Source: Craspedostauros australis
Lineage: Eukaryota > Bacillariophyta > Bacillariophyceae > Mastogloiales > Achnanthaceae
Direction: 5' to 3'
DNA: 64,000 nucleotides
NCBI GenBank assembly: GCA_026770025.1
Contig: JAMXDE010000011.1
Coordinates: 1,302,001 to 1,366,000, forward strand
Part shown: positions 1 through 10,100 of the stretch, piece after piece
Numbering within the stretch: the first letter of the stretch is position 1
How the letters are laid out: each line of letters begins with the position of its first letter
Position numbers and translations under genes: made by a program
The notes under the pieces: model-generated
Database searches by the model: none
Told to the model about the DNA's origin: nothing
Seen by the model: only the letters and a program-made list of their open reading frames with translations

Positions 1-900
1 GACGTTACCATGGCAATGAAGGGTAGTCAAGACCAGAGCCAAGCAACGATGATTTGCTCCGAATCGCAACAAGGGAGCTCCTCGCTGTTCTTCGACACGA
101 ACCAATCGGATTCTCGGATGTCTGTCGAAAGCATCTGCTCCAACTATTCGAACACGATCGATCTCACCCAATCATCGACTCCTGAGCAATCCACCACTAC
201 GAGCAGGTTCTTCAACAAGGCCAGGAATACGACAGAAGTCTGCAAAGTGACATTGGACTGGTCAGGCCAAGCAACGGCAGGCAAGGGAACCGCATCGGCG
301 AAGTCACGCAGCCAATCGGGCGAGGACGTTGCCAGCACGGGCAGCGATGGAAACAGTCTATCTTCACCCGATCATTCAGATCACGAATCCTCAGACGATG
401 ACGATGGCTTCATCCACACGCCAGACTCGTCACCAGCGCGCAAGCCCCAGTCGGCGCACACAACTTTTCGAAGGCTCTACGAGCAGACCTCGAAGGTCTC
501 GTCGCGACCGCTTGGGCAAAAACACAAAGCCATGGGCCCTCTCGCTTCGGCTTTCGAACGCCAGAAGACGCTGTTTCGGCGCAAAAGCGTCGGTACGGGG
601 CTACCAAAGACTGCGGGATCGACTCGCCCCACCATCGGCGTGAAGCGCCGCAGGATGTTGATGCGATCAGCCACAGCCCCGGCATCCATGACACCTGTGA
701 CCGCAGCAGCAGCCCAGTCGACGACTTCGACGCGAAAGAATGCAAAAACAAATGCAAATGAATCTTCGAGCGCGCTGTCAACCACCGCATCATCATCATC
801 ATCATCATCTGCAAAGAGGTCCAAGTACTTCCAATCAACGAAGAAGACCCTTTTTGCGCAGCTGAAGGTTCACGTTCGCCATCCTGACGACGACTTTTGA
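1..900 (+). CDS. Ser/Thr-rich hypothetical protein, 3' end only (partial)
   Basis: The reading frame is open from the first base of the window to a TGA at 898-900, so the 5' part probably lies outside. An ATG at 10 would give 296 residues but need not be the true start. The protein is low in hydrophobic residues and rich in Ser, Thr, Lys and Arg. It has an acidic Asp run near residue 129, a poly-Ser tract near residue 266 and several basic patches near residues 185-220. It ends in a short Lys/His/Asp-rich tail. No catalytic motif, membrane segment or known domain was seen. It looks like a disordered tail of a larger regulatory protein, possibly nuclear, but that is inference. Confidence 0.5.
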   Translation, partial: DVTMAMKGSQDQSQATMICSESQQGSSSLFFDTNQSDSRMSVESICSNYSNTIDLTQSSTPEQSTTTSRFFNKARNTTEVCKVTLDWSGQATAGKGTASAKSRSQSGEDVASTGSDGNSLSSPDHSDHESSDDDDGFIHTPDSSPARKPQSAHTTFRRLYEQTSKVSSRPLGQKHKAMGPLASAFERQKTLFRRKSVGTGLPKTAGSTRPTIGVKRRRMLMRSATAPASMTPVTAAAAQSTTSTRKNAKTNANESSSALSTTASSSSSSSAKRSKYFQSTKKTLFAQLKVHVRHPDDDF

Positions 901-1781
901 TTCGAGTATGGGTCCTATTATCATTCCTACCTATGTACGGGTAAATTCGGAGCGCGGGAGACTACGGGAGCAACGTAGGGAGTAGAACAATACGAATAGA
1001 GCAGACTAGAGTAGAACAGAGTAGAGAGTGGAGCATAGTGCATCAGTAGGGTATCGGAAAGAGCGACGGCACACTCTTGTTTGGACAAAGGTAGATCACT
1101 GCGTGACGCGCCACCGCACTGCAATTGGAACATTCCCATGTCACGGGAACTTGGCACAAGCATGCAGAGAACATGGGATGATCCCAGGCAGTACCAGCAC
1201 GGCTGCTCTGCCCTGCTGTACCCCGCACAACATCTATTGCCTGAAGCATGATCGAATCTAACAAAATAGGGTCGATATCCTCTCTCTCCCCCCAGCAGCG
1301 AAGTAAGGTTGCGAGTACGAGCATTACGTAGATTATGTTCACAAAGTCCAGCAAAGCCCCATCTGCTTTGCCGGCCGGCCTTGTGCGCGTGCACTTCCGT
1401 GTGTTTCTCTGGCCCTCATCTTCCCTTCTCCAGACGCCGCTGTCGCCCATGTCATTATCTCTTGATTTCCTTGTTGCTTTGTTTGCGTTTGTCGGCTTGC
1501 CAGCTCGCCTGCACATACACACACACACACTCTCTCTCTCCTCATTCGTTGGTGAGTTCAACGTCACGTCGGCCGTCCGCATTCAAGTGTGCATGCGTGC
1601 CGGCATGTAATCGTGGACAGATGAGCCCTATCATGTGTAGACTAGGACCATGTCCTCCTGCGAACCAAGCTGGCACTCTACTCCTGTGTCCAACCAATGG
1701 TTTGCACGCCATGCCATCGAGCATACTTCAACCCTGCTCGGGCTTGCGCTCGGAATGGGAGGGTCCTTTTTGCTCTACTGT
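901..1781. other. Intergenic region, convergent 3' ends
   Basis: This spacer lies between two convergent genes, so it should hold both 3' UTRs. It has a short CA/CT microsatellite at about 1516-1541. Open frames here are short, have no recognisable motifs and overlap on both strands. I see no supported gene. Confidence 0.5.
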
Positions 1782-3672
1782 TTAGAATAGAGATCGTCGT
1801 CTGTTGATGCGCCGACGGTTGATGCGGTCGTTGCCATCCTCCGTCTCCGTCAGGTCCGTTCTCGTTTGCAGCGTCTCCAGGAATTCGTGCGCCTCCTCGC
1901 CGGACATGACGATGCGGTCGACGACAGTGTTGAACGAGGAGCAGTTGCGGCACTGCACACCGAGGAAATGCCACGCACGTCCATCGTCCGACTTTGCGCA
2001 ATCGATGCAGGTGATGTTCACAACGCGGGCCAGCTCGGGTGGCACGGCTTGGAACGCGACGCCGGCAGCCATGGCGTTCCAGGTTGGCAGCATGCGCTCT
2101 CTCGTCTCTGCCGTCTTCTTGCAGACCGGGCATCTCGAGTCGTGCGCGGCAAGCTGTCGGAAGCATTCCCAGTGGATGGCGTGCCCGCATGGCATCTCGT
2201 GCGACGCGCTGCGTGAGCTGAAAAGAAACTCCTGGCAGACTGGGCAGTTGGATTTGTACTTTCCGCTTTTGCAGTTGTGGTTGGAGTACAGGCTCTTGTC
2301 AATGCACATGCCGCAATCGTGACAGTGCTGAAATTTCTCGGCACCGCCCACGCGGCAGAAGCCGCAGTCCTTGCAATGGTATGGCTTTTCATCGTTCGAC
2401 ATCCAGAGGTTGCAAATGCTGCAATGGTATTCACCGAACTGGACGTTGCAATTAACGCAGTTGTTGCTGTTGAGATGTTTTAGTGTCGTGATGTGTTGTT
2501 TCAAGTGAAGCGAAATGGCGAAGCGAAATAGTGAAGAGAAGCGAATGGGAAGACAAGAACGCAATTGGAAAGGAGGAAATGTTGAGCCGACCCACCGCGA
2601 CGAGCATGATAATGAGGGGCATCAGAGGATGGTAGAGTATTCTTCATGCGGGTAAAAGTACATAGGGACACACGAGTAGAGCAGACGAAGCAAGGCAGAG
2701 CGGAGTCGCAAGCGCGGAGACAGGAAGCCAGAGCCTCGACGATCGCAAGGCGCAACACGGCATATTTTGCGTTGCCGAATCAAGCGATGCAATGGCATAG
2801 ATGCAAAAGACAACGGTACGATGCATTAAGACTCACGTTTTGGAGGACTGCTTGGTGCAGCACTCGCGACAGATAACTTCCATAACGGCGAACCGGTCGA
2901 TGCTGTGATGAGTTTCCTCTGCCGTTTGCATCGTGGTGAAGCTACCTGGCAGCGACGAACTTCTGGGGTACTTGCGTGAGGCTTTCATCATGAGCAAGGG
3001 AGGAAGGACAGGGCTTTCGTCGTGACATATGCGGCAACCGAAGGCCGCGCCGCAGCATGGGGCCACCATGGTGCAATTGCGGTCGTAGTGGGCACAGCGC
3101 GGCCTTGTCTGTTCGGCGAGTTTGGTGGCTTCGTTGCAGATGGGGATGCACTGCTCGACGTATGCAGGGAAGAGGGCTGTTGTGGGACCGTAGCCGTTCT
3201 GCCCCATCGCCGAGGGATCCATCATCATGGCTCCGCTTGCATTGACAGCGTTGGCCGGCACGGGGACTCCGTTGATCATCATGACATTGGGCATGGCTTG
3301 GGTTGGGCCGCCTCCGTTGGCGTAGCCGTAGCCATACTGCGCAGCTGCGTGATCTAGGTCGAATTCTCCGCCTGTCGCGCCGTGGCTGCTGGAGCTGGAC
3401 GTGACCGAATTGGTCCCCATGCTGCTGCGTCTGCCATCCATGAGGTGCTGGATGGATCGACGGCGTTCGGATGGCGTGATGCTGGTGTCTGCTAATATGG
3501 CCTTGATGCTGGCGCGCCTTTCCCTCTCCTGCTCTTCGGACATCGATCGCCGACGACTCAGCTGACCATCCGTCAATGTTCCCAAGGGCAGAGTTCCGTT
3601 GGTGCCGACTTGCTGCGGTTGCTGCGTCATCAGGTGGTCATCCTGCTGGTCCACATCCATGGAGTCTGCCAT
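1782..3672 (-). CDS. CHY/CTCHY/RING zinc-finger E3 ubiquitin ligase (RCHY1/Pirh2-like)
   Basis: Two exons, 2837-3672 and 1782-2466, are joined across a 370-bp intron (donor GTGAGT, acceptor AG), giving 506 residues. The first ~190 residues are a Ser/Arg-rich low-complexity extension. A CHY zinc finger starts at Cys193 (CAHYDRNC, then APCC), runs across the splice junction and leads into a CTCHY-type Cys/His cluster. A C3H2C3 RING follows (CPVC...CGHAIHWEC...CPVC), then a C-terminal zinc ribbon with two CxxC pairs and an Arg-rich tail. This domain order is that of RCHY1/Pirh2 in animals and the plant CHY-RING ligases, which transfer ubiquitin from an E2 to a substrate. The substrate cannot be told from sequence. 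The long N-terminal extension and a ~30-residue insert inside the CHY finger are unusual. Confidence 0.88.
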
Positions 3673-5413
3673 CTTTGCCCTGTTTTCGTTGTATTTCGTT
3701 GTATTTCGTTTTTGCGTCGTTGTGTTGTTGTGCCGCAGTCGTTACTTGCGTATAGTATGCTGAGTGTGGTTTTGTTCCTGCGCTCTGGTGTCGTAATCGT
3801 ACTTGTGCAGTTTCGGTTTTCTGTTTTGGTGTTGCCTGGATGTCTACAACAGTGTGACCGTGGCAGGGTGACAGGGCGGCAGGGGGCGGGCTTGTTTGTC
3901 TGGCTGTTTTCGTCTCCGAGAATTGGAGAAGGCGAAGGTGAACAGGGTGGTGGCTTGGACAATGTCTTGACCTTGACCTTGCGCTGGGCTGGGTTGTGTT
4001 GCGCTGGGTTGTGTTGTGCTGGGTTGTGTTGCGCTGAACCCTGTGGGAGCGTCGTCGATGTGGACACTTTACGTTATCTCCAATGGTGTTGGATTCTCAC
4101 CTTGTCTTCGATGAATGTGAGCAGAGTTCAGTAGAGTAGAATGGTTTTTGTGGGTGCAGTCAGTGTGCAGAGCTGTCCTGGCAGGTTCTGAAGCGCGGTG
4201 CTCGTATGGTATGTGCGCTTTGTCTCGCGATTTCGATTTCTTTGTTGTTCCTGTTTGTCCTCTCAAGTGATGGAGTACAAGTATGGGTGTGGTGGCAGAC
4301 CACCAAGTCGACAACGGAGAGCGCGGCAACGATGACTCCAATACCGCGTGAAGGAACGAAGAACCAACGGGCTACCTCTGCTCTGCTCTTCACAGTTGCG
4401 GTTGCGTATCGGTAGGAGCAGCTCTTGTGAACGGCGAACACAATGGTGCAACTGCCTTCTTTGTTGTGTCTGTGCCTGTGTCTCTTTTGCTTCGCTCTTG
4501 TCGCTTGTCTGTGTTTGGCAGTGGATGTGTCTGTGAGTGTGTGTGTGTGTGTGTGTGTGTGATCGAGTGTGTGAATGTTGGCAGACGTTGGTACGAGTAC
4601 GACTACGAGTGCTGGTGTTGGCGTTCTCTCTCTCTCTCTCTCTTCGCGCGATGTCCTGGCTCCGTCTTTCGCGAATCTCTCTGTCTGGCTCTTTTTGGTG
4701 ACAGCATCAGGCACAACCTCTCCCTCCTTGCCATCACAGCAGCAACCACAACTCCACCAACACAGGAGAGACGTGGCCGCTGGTGGCGCCTTTTCCTACG
4801 ACGCGCCGCAGATGAATCTGCCGTTTCGCGTTCTCTCGGTCAGTACGAGACCCAGACATGAATTGCACACATCATCAGCGCAAAACCACACAACCACGTA
4901 TCGTCACCGGCTGGCGCAACGAACGGTGCCTTCTCTTTCCTCTCCCTGTTACGTTTCGTTGCCATCTGCGTGTTCGTGGTGGTGGTCATGGCGACCAGAA
5001 GTCATTTCGGTCTTCTCTCGTTTGGTCACAGGATACCAAATGGTACAAAATACACAGTATACTAATAATGTCCAAGAAAACCGAATTTACGGATACTCAT
5101 TCACAGCAGTATACCCAATTGCTGCGCCTTCGCGATTCAGCCAGATTGTATGTTTCGGTTTCACGTGGAACAAACGAACACATCCAAATCGGCGCCACAA
5201 AGTTCAATCCGTTCTCTTCTTCACTTTTCTGCATCATCACACACGCGCACACACACAAAACACGCAGCCAACTGTATCCATGGCTCGTCCTTGTGCAAGC
5301 ACGACGACAAGTATTGGTATCATTCGCCGCATTGGAATGTCGTCCATGCACAACGACGACAAGTTCATTCGAAACTATTCTATGTACCACACCCAACCAC
5401 ACACCCCATCACG
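3673..5413. promoter_or_regulatory. Divergent intergenic region between the CHY-RING gene (-) and the DUF3598 gene (+)
   Basis: Both neighbours are transcribed outward, so this 1.7-kb spacer should hold both promoters and leaders. Next to the minus gene the minus strand is A/C-rich. Next to the plus gene (about 5220-5413) the plus strand is A/C-rich, as expected for 5' leaders in this window. It contains a ~15-bp tandem repeat at about 3985-4031, a (TG)n tract at about 4539-4562 and a (TC)n tract at about 4625-4642. No convincing gene was found. Confidence 0.45.
3983..4036. repeat. 15-bp tandem repeat
   Basis: A unit close to gctgggttgtgttgc occurs about three and a half times in a row. It lies about 310 bp upstream of the CHY-RING start codon and could be in its promoter or leader. 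Confidence 0.7.
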
Positions 5414-6796
5414 ATGAAATTCTCAATCTATGTCGCTGCGTTCGTCGCTCTTTCCCTTGCTTCCTGTGACGGTTTCCAATCCGTGACAACAGCCAGCAGC
5501 GTGTCGTCCCTGCGGCATCAGGAACAGCAGCAGGCTGCTACCGTGACAAACAATGACGGCCTTTCCACCCACTCCCGTCGGATTCCATCGGCTCTGTTCG
5601 CCGGTGCCGACAGCAAGGGTGATGAAGATGACGACGACGAGGATGAATACGAAGCAGAAGCCGACATTGCCATTCAATGGGAGCTGTTCAAGAAGCATCA
5701 CGCGAAGGGTTCCTGGAAAGGCGTTTGGACCACCTACAACTTCATCGGTGACATCATCGACGAGACGGTCGCCAGCGTCGATCTCAATCTGCAATCAAAG
5801 TTCGATGACATGGTCGTGGATCACGCGCACACAATCGTGGTGGGCGCCAAAAAGTCAGATTGCGAGACCTGCTTCGACTCCTTCGACACCAAGACGTTGC
5901 CGGTGGCCAGATACACGCCGGAGACTCTGTCGCAGAGGAACCGGCTGGGTGCCAACGGCATGGTCATCGGTCCATCCATCTTGAAATCCGGCGCCATGGC
6001 CACCGAGCTCGTGCTGTCGTACGGGGATGGTCGCGTGCGTGTCACCTTCCAGCATGCGCCCGTGTGGGCGGCGGGAGTCGAACCAGGATCATGCCCGCCG
6101 CAGGGATTGAAGTTATTCCGTGCCATGCTATCGCGTGAGGCGCTGCGTGAGTCGGCGCCGACCGCCGAAACCGAATCCAAGAATCCTCCGATCGAGGGAA
6201 ATCCAATCTTCTCACGTCCCGTTCCACCATTCAACTATCACAAGAAGTGGGGCGGCAGCAGCTGGACCTGGGGCCCGCAGACTGGTAACAAGGGCTGGGG
6301 CATCGAGGAACTCGAAGAGTCAGACTCGTGGCATGGTATCACACCCGCGGATAGCTGGAATTTACGGCTGCCAGGCGGAATTCACGTCCAGGCGCCAAAG
6401 GTGGTCAATGACGCTTCCACCGGACTGTGCCGCATGGCGTGGCTTCCCGATGATGAAACTTTGCTCCGAATCGAGGGTGGGGTGACTGCGCTGCAACCGC
6501 TGATGCTGGACGATGATCAGATGGTCGGCTTCGAGCCCCCGAGCCTGTCGAGCTACCGTTGCGATGTCATGAAGAAGATGGGAGAGCTCGAAAATATCTC
6601 TCGACCATCGCAGGACTTGAACAAGAGCGATTCTGCAACCAAGCCCAAGTCTGACGATACCGCCAGCAAAACCACAAGCAAGGGCGGCGATGAAGAGAAC
6701 TTTGATGCCACGAAACCGAACGGACTTGCCGAGGGTAGCCAGAAGCCTGATGAGGACTCTGGTTTGGAATCCATCCGAGATGCTCTCTCTCTGTAA
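5414..6796 (+). CDS. DUF3598-like protein, predicted plastid-targeted
   Basis: A single exon encodes 460 residues. I chose the ATG at 5414 because it opens directly into a signal peptide (basic start, hydrophobic core, then Ser-Cys-Asp-Gly-Phe at about residues 18-22). In red-algal-type complex plastids a Phe right after the signal-peptide cleavage site marks import into the stroma, and the Ser/Thr/Gln-rich stretch after it resembles a transit peptide. An acidic Asp/Glu run follows near residues 72-87. The globular part (about 90-390) has the Trp-rich GxWxGxW-type opening (GSWKGVWTTYNFIGD) and later Trp/Gly blocks typical of the DUF3598 family, whose members occur in cyanobacteria and plastid-bearing eukaryotes. 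Its biochemical role is unknown. The C-terminal ~70 residues are charged and probably disordered. Confidence 0.75.
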   Translation: MKFSIYVAAFVALSLASCDGFQSVTTASSVSSLRHQEQQQAATVTNNDGLSTHSRRIPSALFAGADSKGDEDDDDEDEYEAEADIAIQWELFKKHHAKGSWKGVWTTYNFIGDIIDETVASVDLNLQSKFDDMVVDHAHTIVVGAKKSDCETCFDSFDTKTLPVARYTPETLSQRNRLGANGMVIGPSILKSGAMATELVLSYGDGRVRVTFQHAPVWAAGVEPGSCPPQGLKLFRAMLSREALRESAPTAETESKNPPIEGNPIFSRPVPPFNYHKKWGGSSWTWGPQTGNKGWGIEELEESDSWHGITPADSWNLRLPGGIHVQAPKVVNDASTGLCRMAWLPDDETLLRIEGGVTALQPLMLDDDQMVGFEPPSLSSYRCDVMKKMGELENISRPSQDLNKSDSATKPKSDDTASKTTSKGGDEENFDATKPNGLAEGSQKPDEDSGLESIRDALSL

Positions 6797-7128
6797 ACAT
6801 TGTGCCAAACCCAAACTTCTCCATGTACCTCACTCTATTTTGCGAATAATACCAATAGGATGTGACATGAGTAGGAGCTCGTATGCTCTGTTAGTTGCAA
6901 CCTATCAAAAGTTGTGGAGCATGGTATGATATAGAAGCGTCCTACTTTGATTGACGTAGTGTTACAAATCTCCTTGGGGAGCATGGCTTTGTCTTTCGTG
7001 GCATTGCCGGTTGCGTCCAGCACAACGCGACTCCGTCATGGGAGCCGATGAGGGAGTTTGGGCCGTTCACGGAATGAACTCATCCACCCTGCAGGAATGG
7101 AATCCTTTGGTACTATACACCCACGTCA
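6797..7128. other. Short convergent intergenic spacer
   Basis: These 332 bp lie between two convergent stop codons. I see nothing here except 3' UTR sequence. Confidence 0.5.
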
Positions 7129-10100
7129 TCATATGATGTCGGGTTCGTCGACGGGCATGTTTTCGTCATGCCCGTTGCCGCCAGTCTCGTCCATTCCTCT
7201 GGTGTTCATCTTCCTGGCTGCATTCTTTTCTGCAGCTTCCAGCTCGATATGGATCTGAGTTTGCGTTGGGAAGTACATGTTGGAGAAAACCTTGCCTGCA
7301 ACATCGAAAGCGATCGCTGCCACAGGAACGAAGATGATCAACATCCAGTTCACAGAGCGCATGCCCAGCACGTGTGAAGTCACACCGGCGAAGTTGAAGA
7401 AACTGCCAGGACCCTGCTGCTCGCTCACAATCTGTTGTTTGCGGAAGTTGAAGTGGTGAAAAGGTTGGTGTTCGAGTTATGAGAGGTAGAGTGGGATGAA
7501 AAGTGGGGTGAGAAAATTCGCAGATGGAACGCACAGCCAAGGAATGGCATCTTGCAGTGACAGCATGGTACGGTGGGCATCTTGACGCGAAGAAAGATGA
7601 TTGCCCCTGTGTCCACGTGGTCGTTTCCCAGCACATCAGCACAACAGCACGACAACACATTATCACGCCAACGAACAACGCCTGCGTTTCCGCCAATCCG
7701 AAGTTGACGTACCTCGTAAGCCCAAATGAAGAAGAACCAAAAGAAAATGGAACCGAATGTCAGCCCATGCCAGGTGTAGGCAAGGCGGCTGAAGAAGCCC
7801 TCCTTGGCGTCCTTGCTGCAAGTGAATGCCGGCCAGTTGCCATTGATGATAGACTTTGACTCGTAGAGGACCTGTTTGGCAAGAGCGGAGAGAGAGGGAG
7901 AAAAAGAATTGAACGAAAGTGCGAACGAAAGTGAACGTGAGAAAGATGCAAGACCGCATTTTGCACTCCGGCAAATAAAAAACGGAACGATCCACGACAG
8001 CGCCATTCTGTGGACGTACCTTGAGGGCAAGCAAAATAACGAGGCATGTGAATGTGATCGTGCCGACGCTCGTGAGATCCGCGCCTTCTGCCTCTCCAGG
8101 ATGGTCGTCGTCGAGTTTGCTGGAAAGTCCGCGGAATGCAGACGATATTCCACCACCTTTTCCCAATGGCTGCACTGTGAAGTGGTACAAGGAAAAAATG
8201 TGCACGAAAGTCACGATCACCCATCGGAACATCACTCGGATGGTCATGAGCTCGTTCTTGCGGGATGGTTCGTAGACTTCGGGGTTGCGCTTCACGTAGT
8301 CCTTATCCAAGCATCTGTCGAATGCACCGAACACCATGATGGGCACCCCAGCCACGAAGTTGAGCATAGCGATGACCCAATCGTCGAAGAGGGCCGTGCC
8401 GCTGAAGACGGTCTCGCCGTTGAAAACGATAAGACATCCGGCCATGATGGCGTTCTTGTAGAAGGAGAACATGACGACATTGCTCAGGCGGAAGAAGTTC
8501 CACCGACCGTGGACCAGCACAAGGTCCTCGAGGAATCGGAACTGCGCGATAGCAAAGTCGGATGCGTTGACTGCCTGCTTTCCTTCCTTTCCAGAAATAC
8601 CGATGCCGACGTGCGCTTCTTGGATCATGCCAACGTCGTTGGCACCATCGCCGATAGCCAACGTCACTGGTTCTGGGCTCACGTTGTGACGCACCAATTT
8701 CACTAGCAGAGCCTTTTGCCGTGGGCTTACACGGCATGCGATGACGGCGTTGCACCCGCTGGCGATCGAAAACACGAGCTCCTCCAAATCGGGATCGCCG
8801 AGCATGTGTTTCAGGGCGGCACCTTCGATGACGAGCGCCCGTGGTCCTTCACCAGACGACATGCCCTCCTCGGTGTGGGGGGCTGCCTGCTCGCTCGGCT
8901 CTTCGTCGATCGAGGCCAACACGGCCTGCCTCTTCTCCTTCTGCAGATGCCGAATCAGCTTGCCCTTTCGTCTGTCCTTGTCGACTGCGAACAGTCTCTC
9001 CATGAGCGTCCGGCGCTTCAGGTCAAAATCTGTATCGTCCGAATTGGTAGGCATGAAGCTGCTCAACGACAGCACATCTTCGTCGATCAGCGCCTCGTCC
9101 TTGTCCTCCAGCTGGTCTGCTGTGAGGTTGGCAATGGCCGCGTCGCGGTCCTGGGAGAAAGACATGCGGCCCTCCTTTCGGTTCTGCCCCAGCAGACTCC
9201 TTGCGGATTTGGCTCGCGTGAAGACTTTGGGGAGATCGTCAGATGACAGCGCCAACTCTCCGGAAGCGTCGGTGCCTTTGAACGAGGCGGGGCCTGTGGT
9301 TGCCTTGCGGCTTCGCTGGGCCTGCCCCTCGGGGGTTCCGAGGAAGTCGTCGATGATCTTCTCAGCGCGGTTGCGCACCTTCCGTCTCCTCTCAACGTCG
9401 ATGAGCATGCGCTCGTCGATGGCCTCCTGGTCGTCCAACGTCATGATCTTGGTCTCCAAGGCCACGGTGCTGAACCCAAGCAGCCCGACAATCATCTTCT
9501 CGACGGTGAGGAAGAATTTCCGGAACCCGCGGAGGACTTTTCGCAGCGCCTTTCCTACTTCATGCGAAATATGCTCCGACGTGCAGCCCCTGACATCTCT
9601 GTCCACTTCGGACCTTTGGTACACGGGAAGCTTGCCTGCCTTGACGAGCTTGATGAACTCCATGGCGCACTGCGCGCGGACGAAGTTGGCCCCCTTGTCT
9701 GCCACCTCCGTGACGCACATCTTTGGCGTCAGGACCTTTGTTGAGTATCCGATTTCGATGGCAGTCTCGCGCTTGTCGCCAGTCAGAACCCAAAGTTTGA
9801 TGCCTGCCTTCTCCAACGTCGAGATGGTCTTCGGGACTCCGACCTGCAGCTTGTCTTCAATGGCCGTTGCTCCGACGATGGTCAGGTTGCGTTCGATGGC
9901 AAATGCAGCTGCCTTCAGCTTTTCGTCGCGCTCCTTGATGGAGGTTGCCGCGGTTCTGTGCAGCTCTACCCACTCGGCGCACTCATCTTCTGTCAAGACT
10001 CTCATTGCCAGCACAAGGGTTCTGAGTCCCTCCGAGGCAAACTCTCCAAGATGGGATTGGAGACCGTAGATGTGCTCCATCTCCCACTCGTCGCTGGCGA

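Noticed and set aside
8741-10069. 442-codon open frame on the plus strand
   Set aside because: Antisense to the conserved catalytic part of the P4-ATPase and shows no motif.
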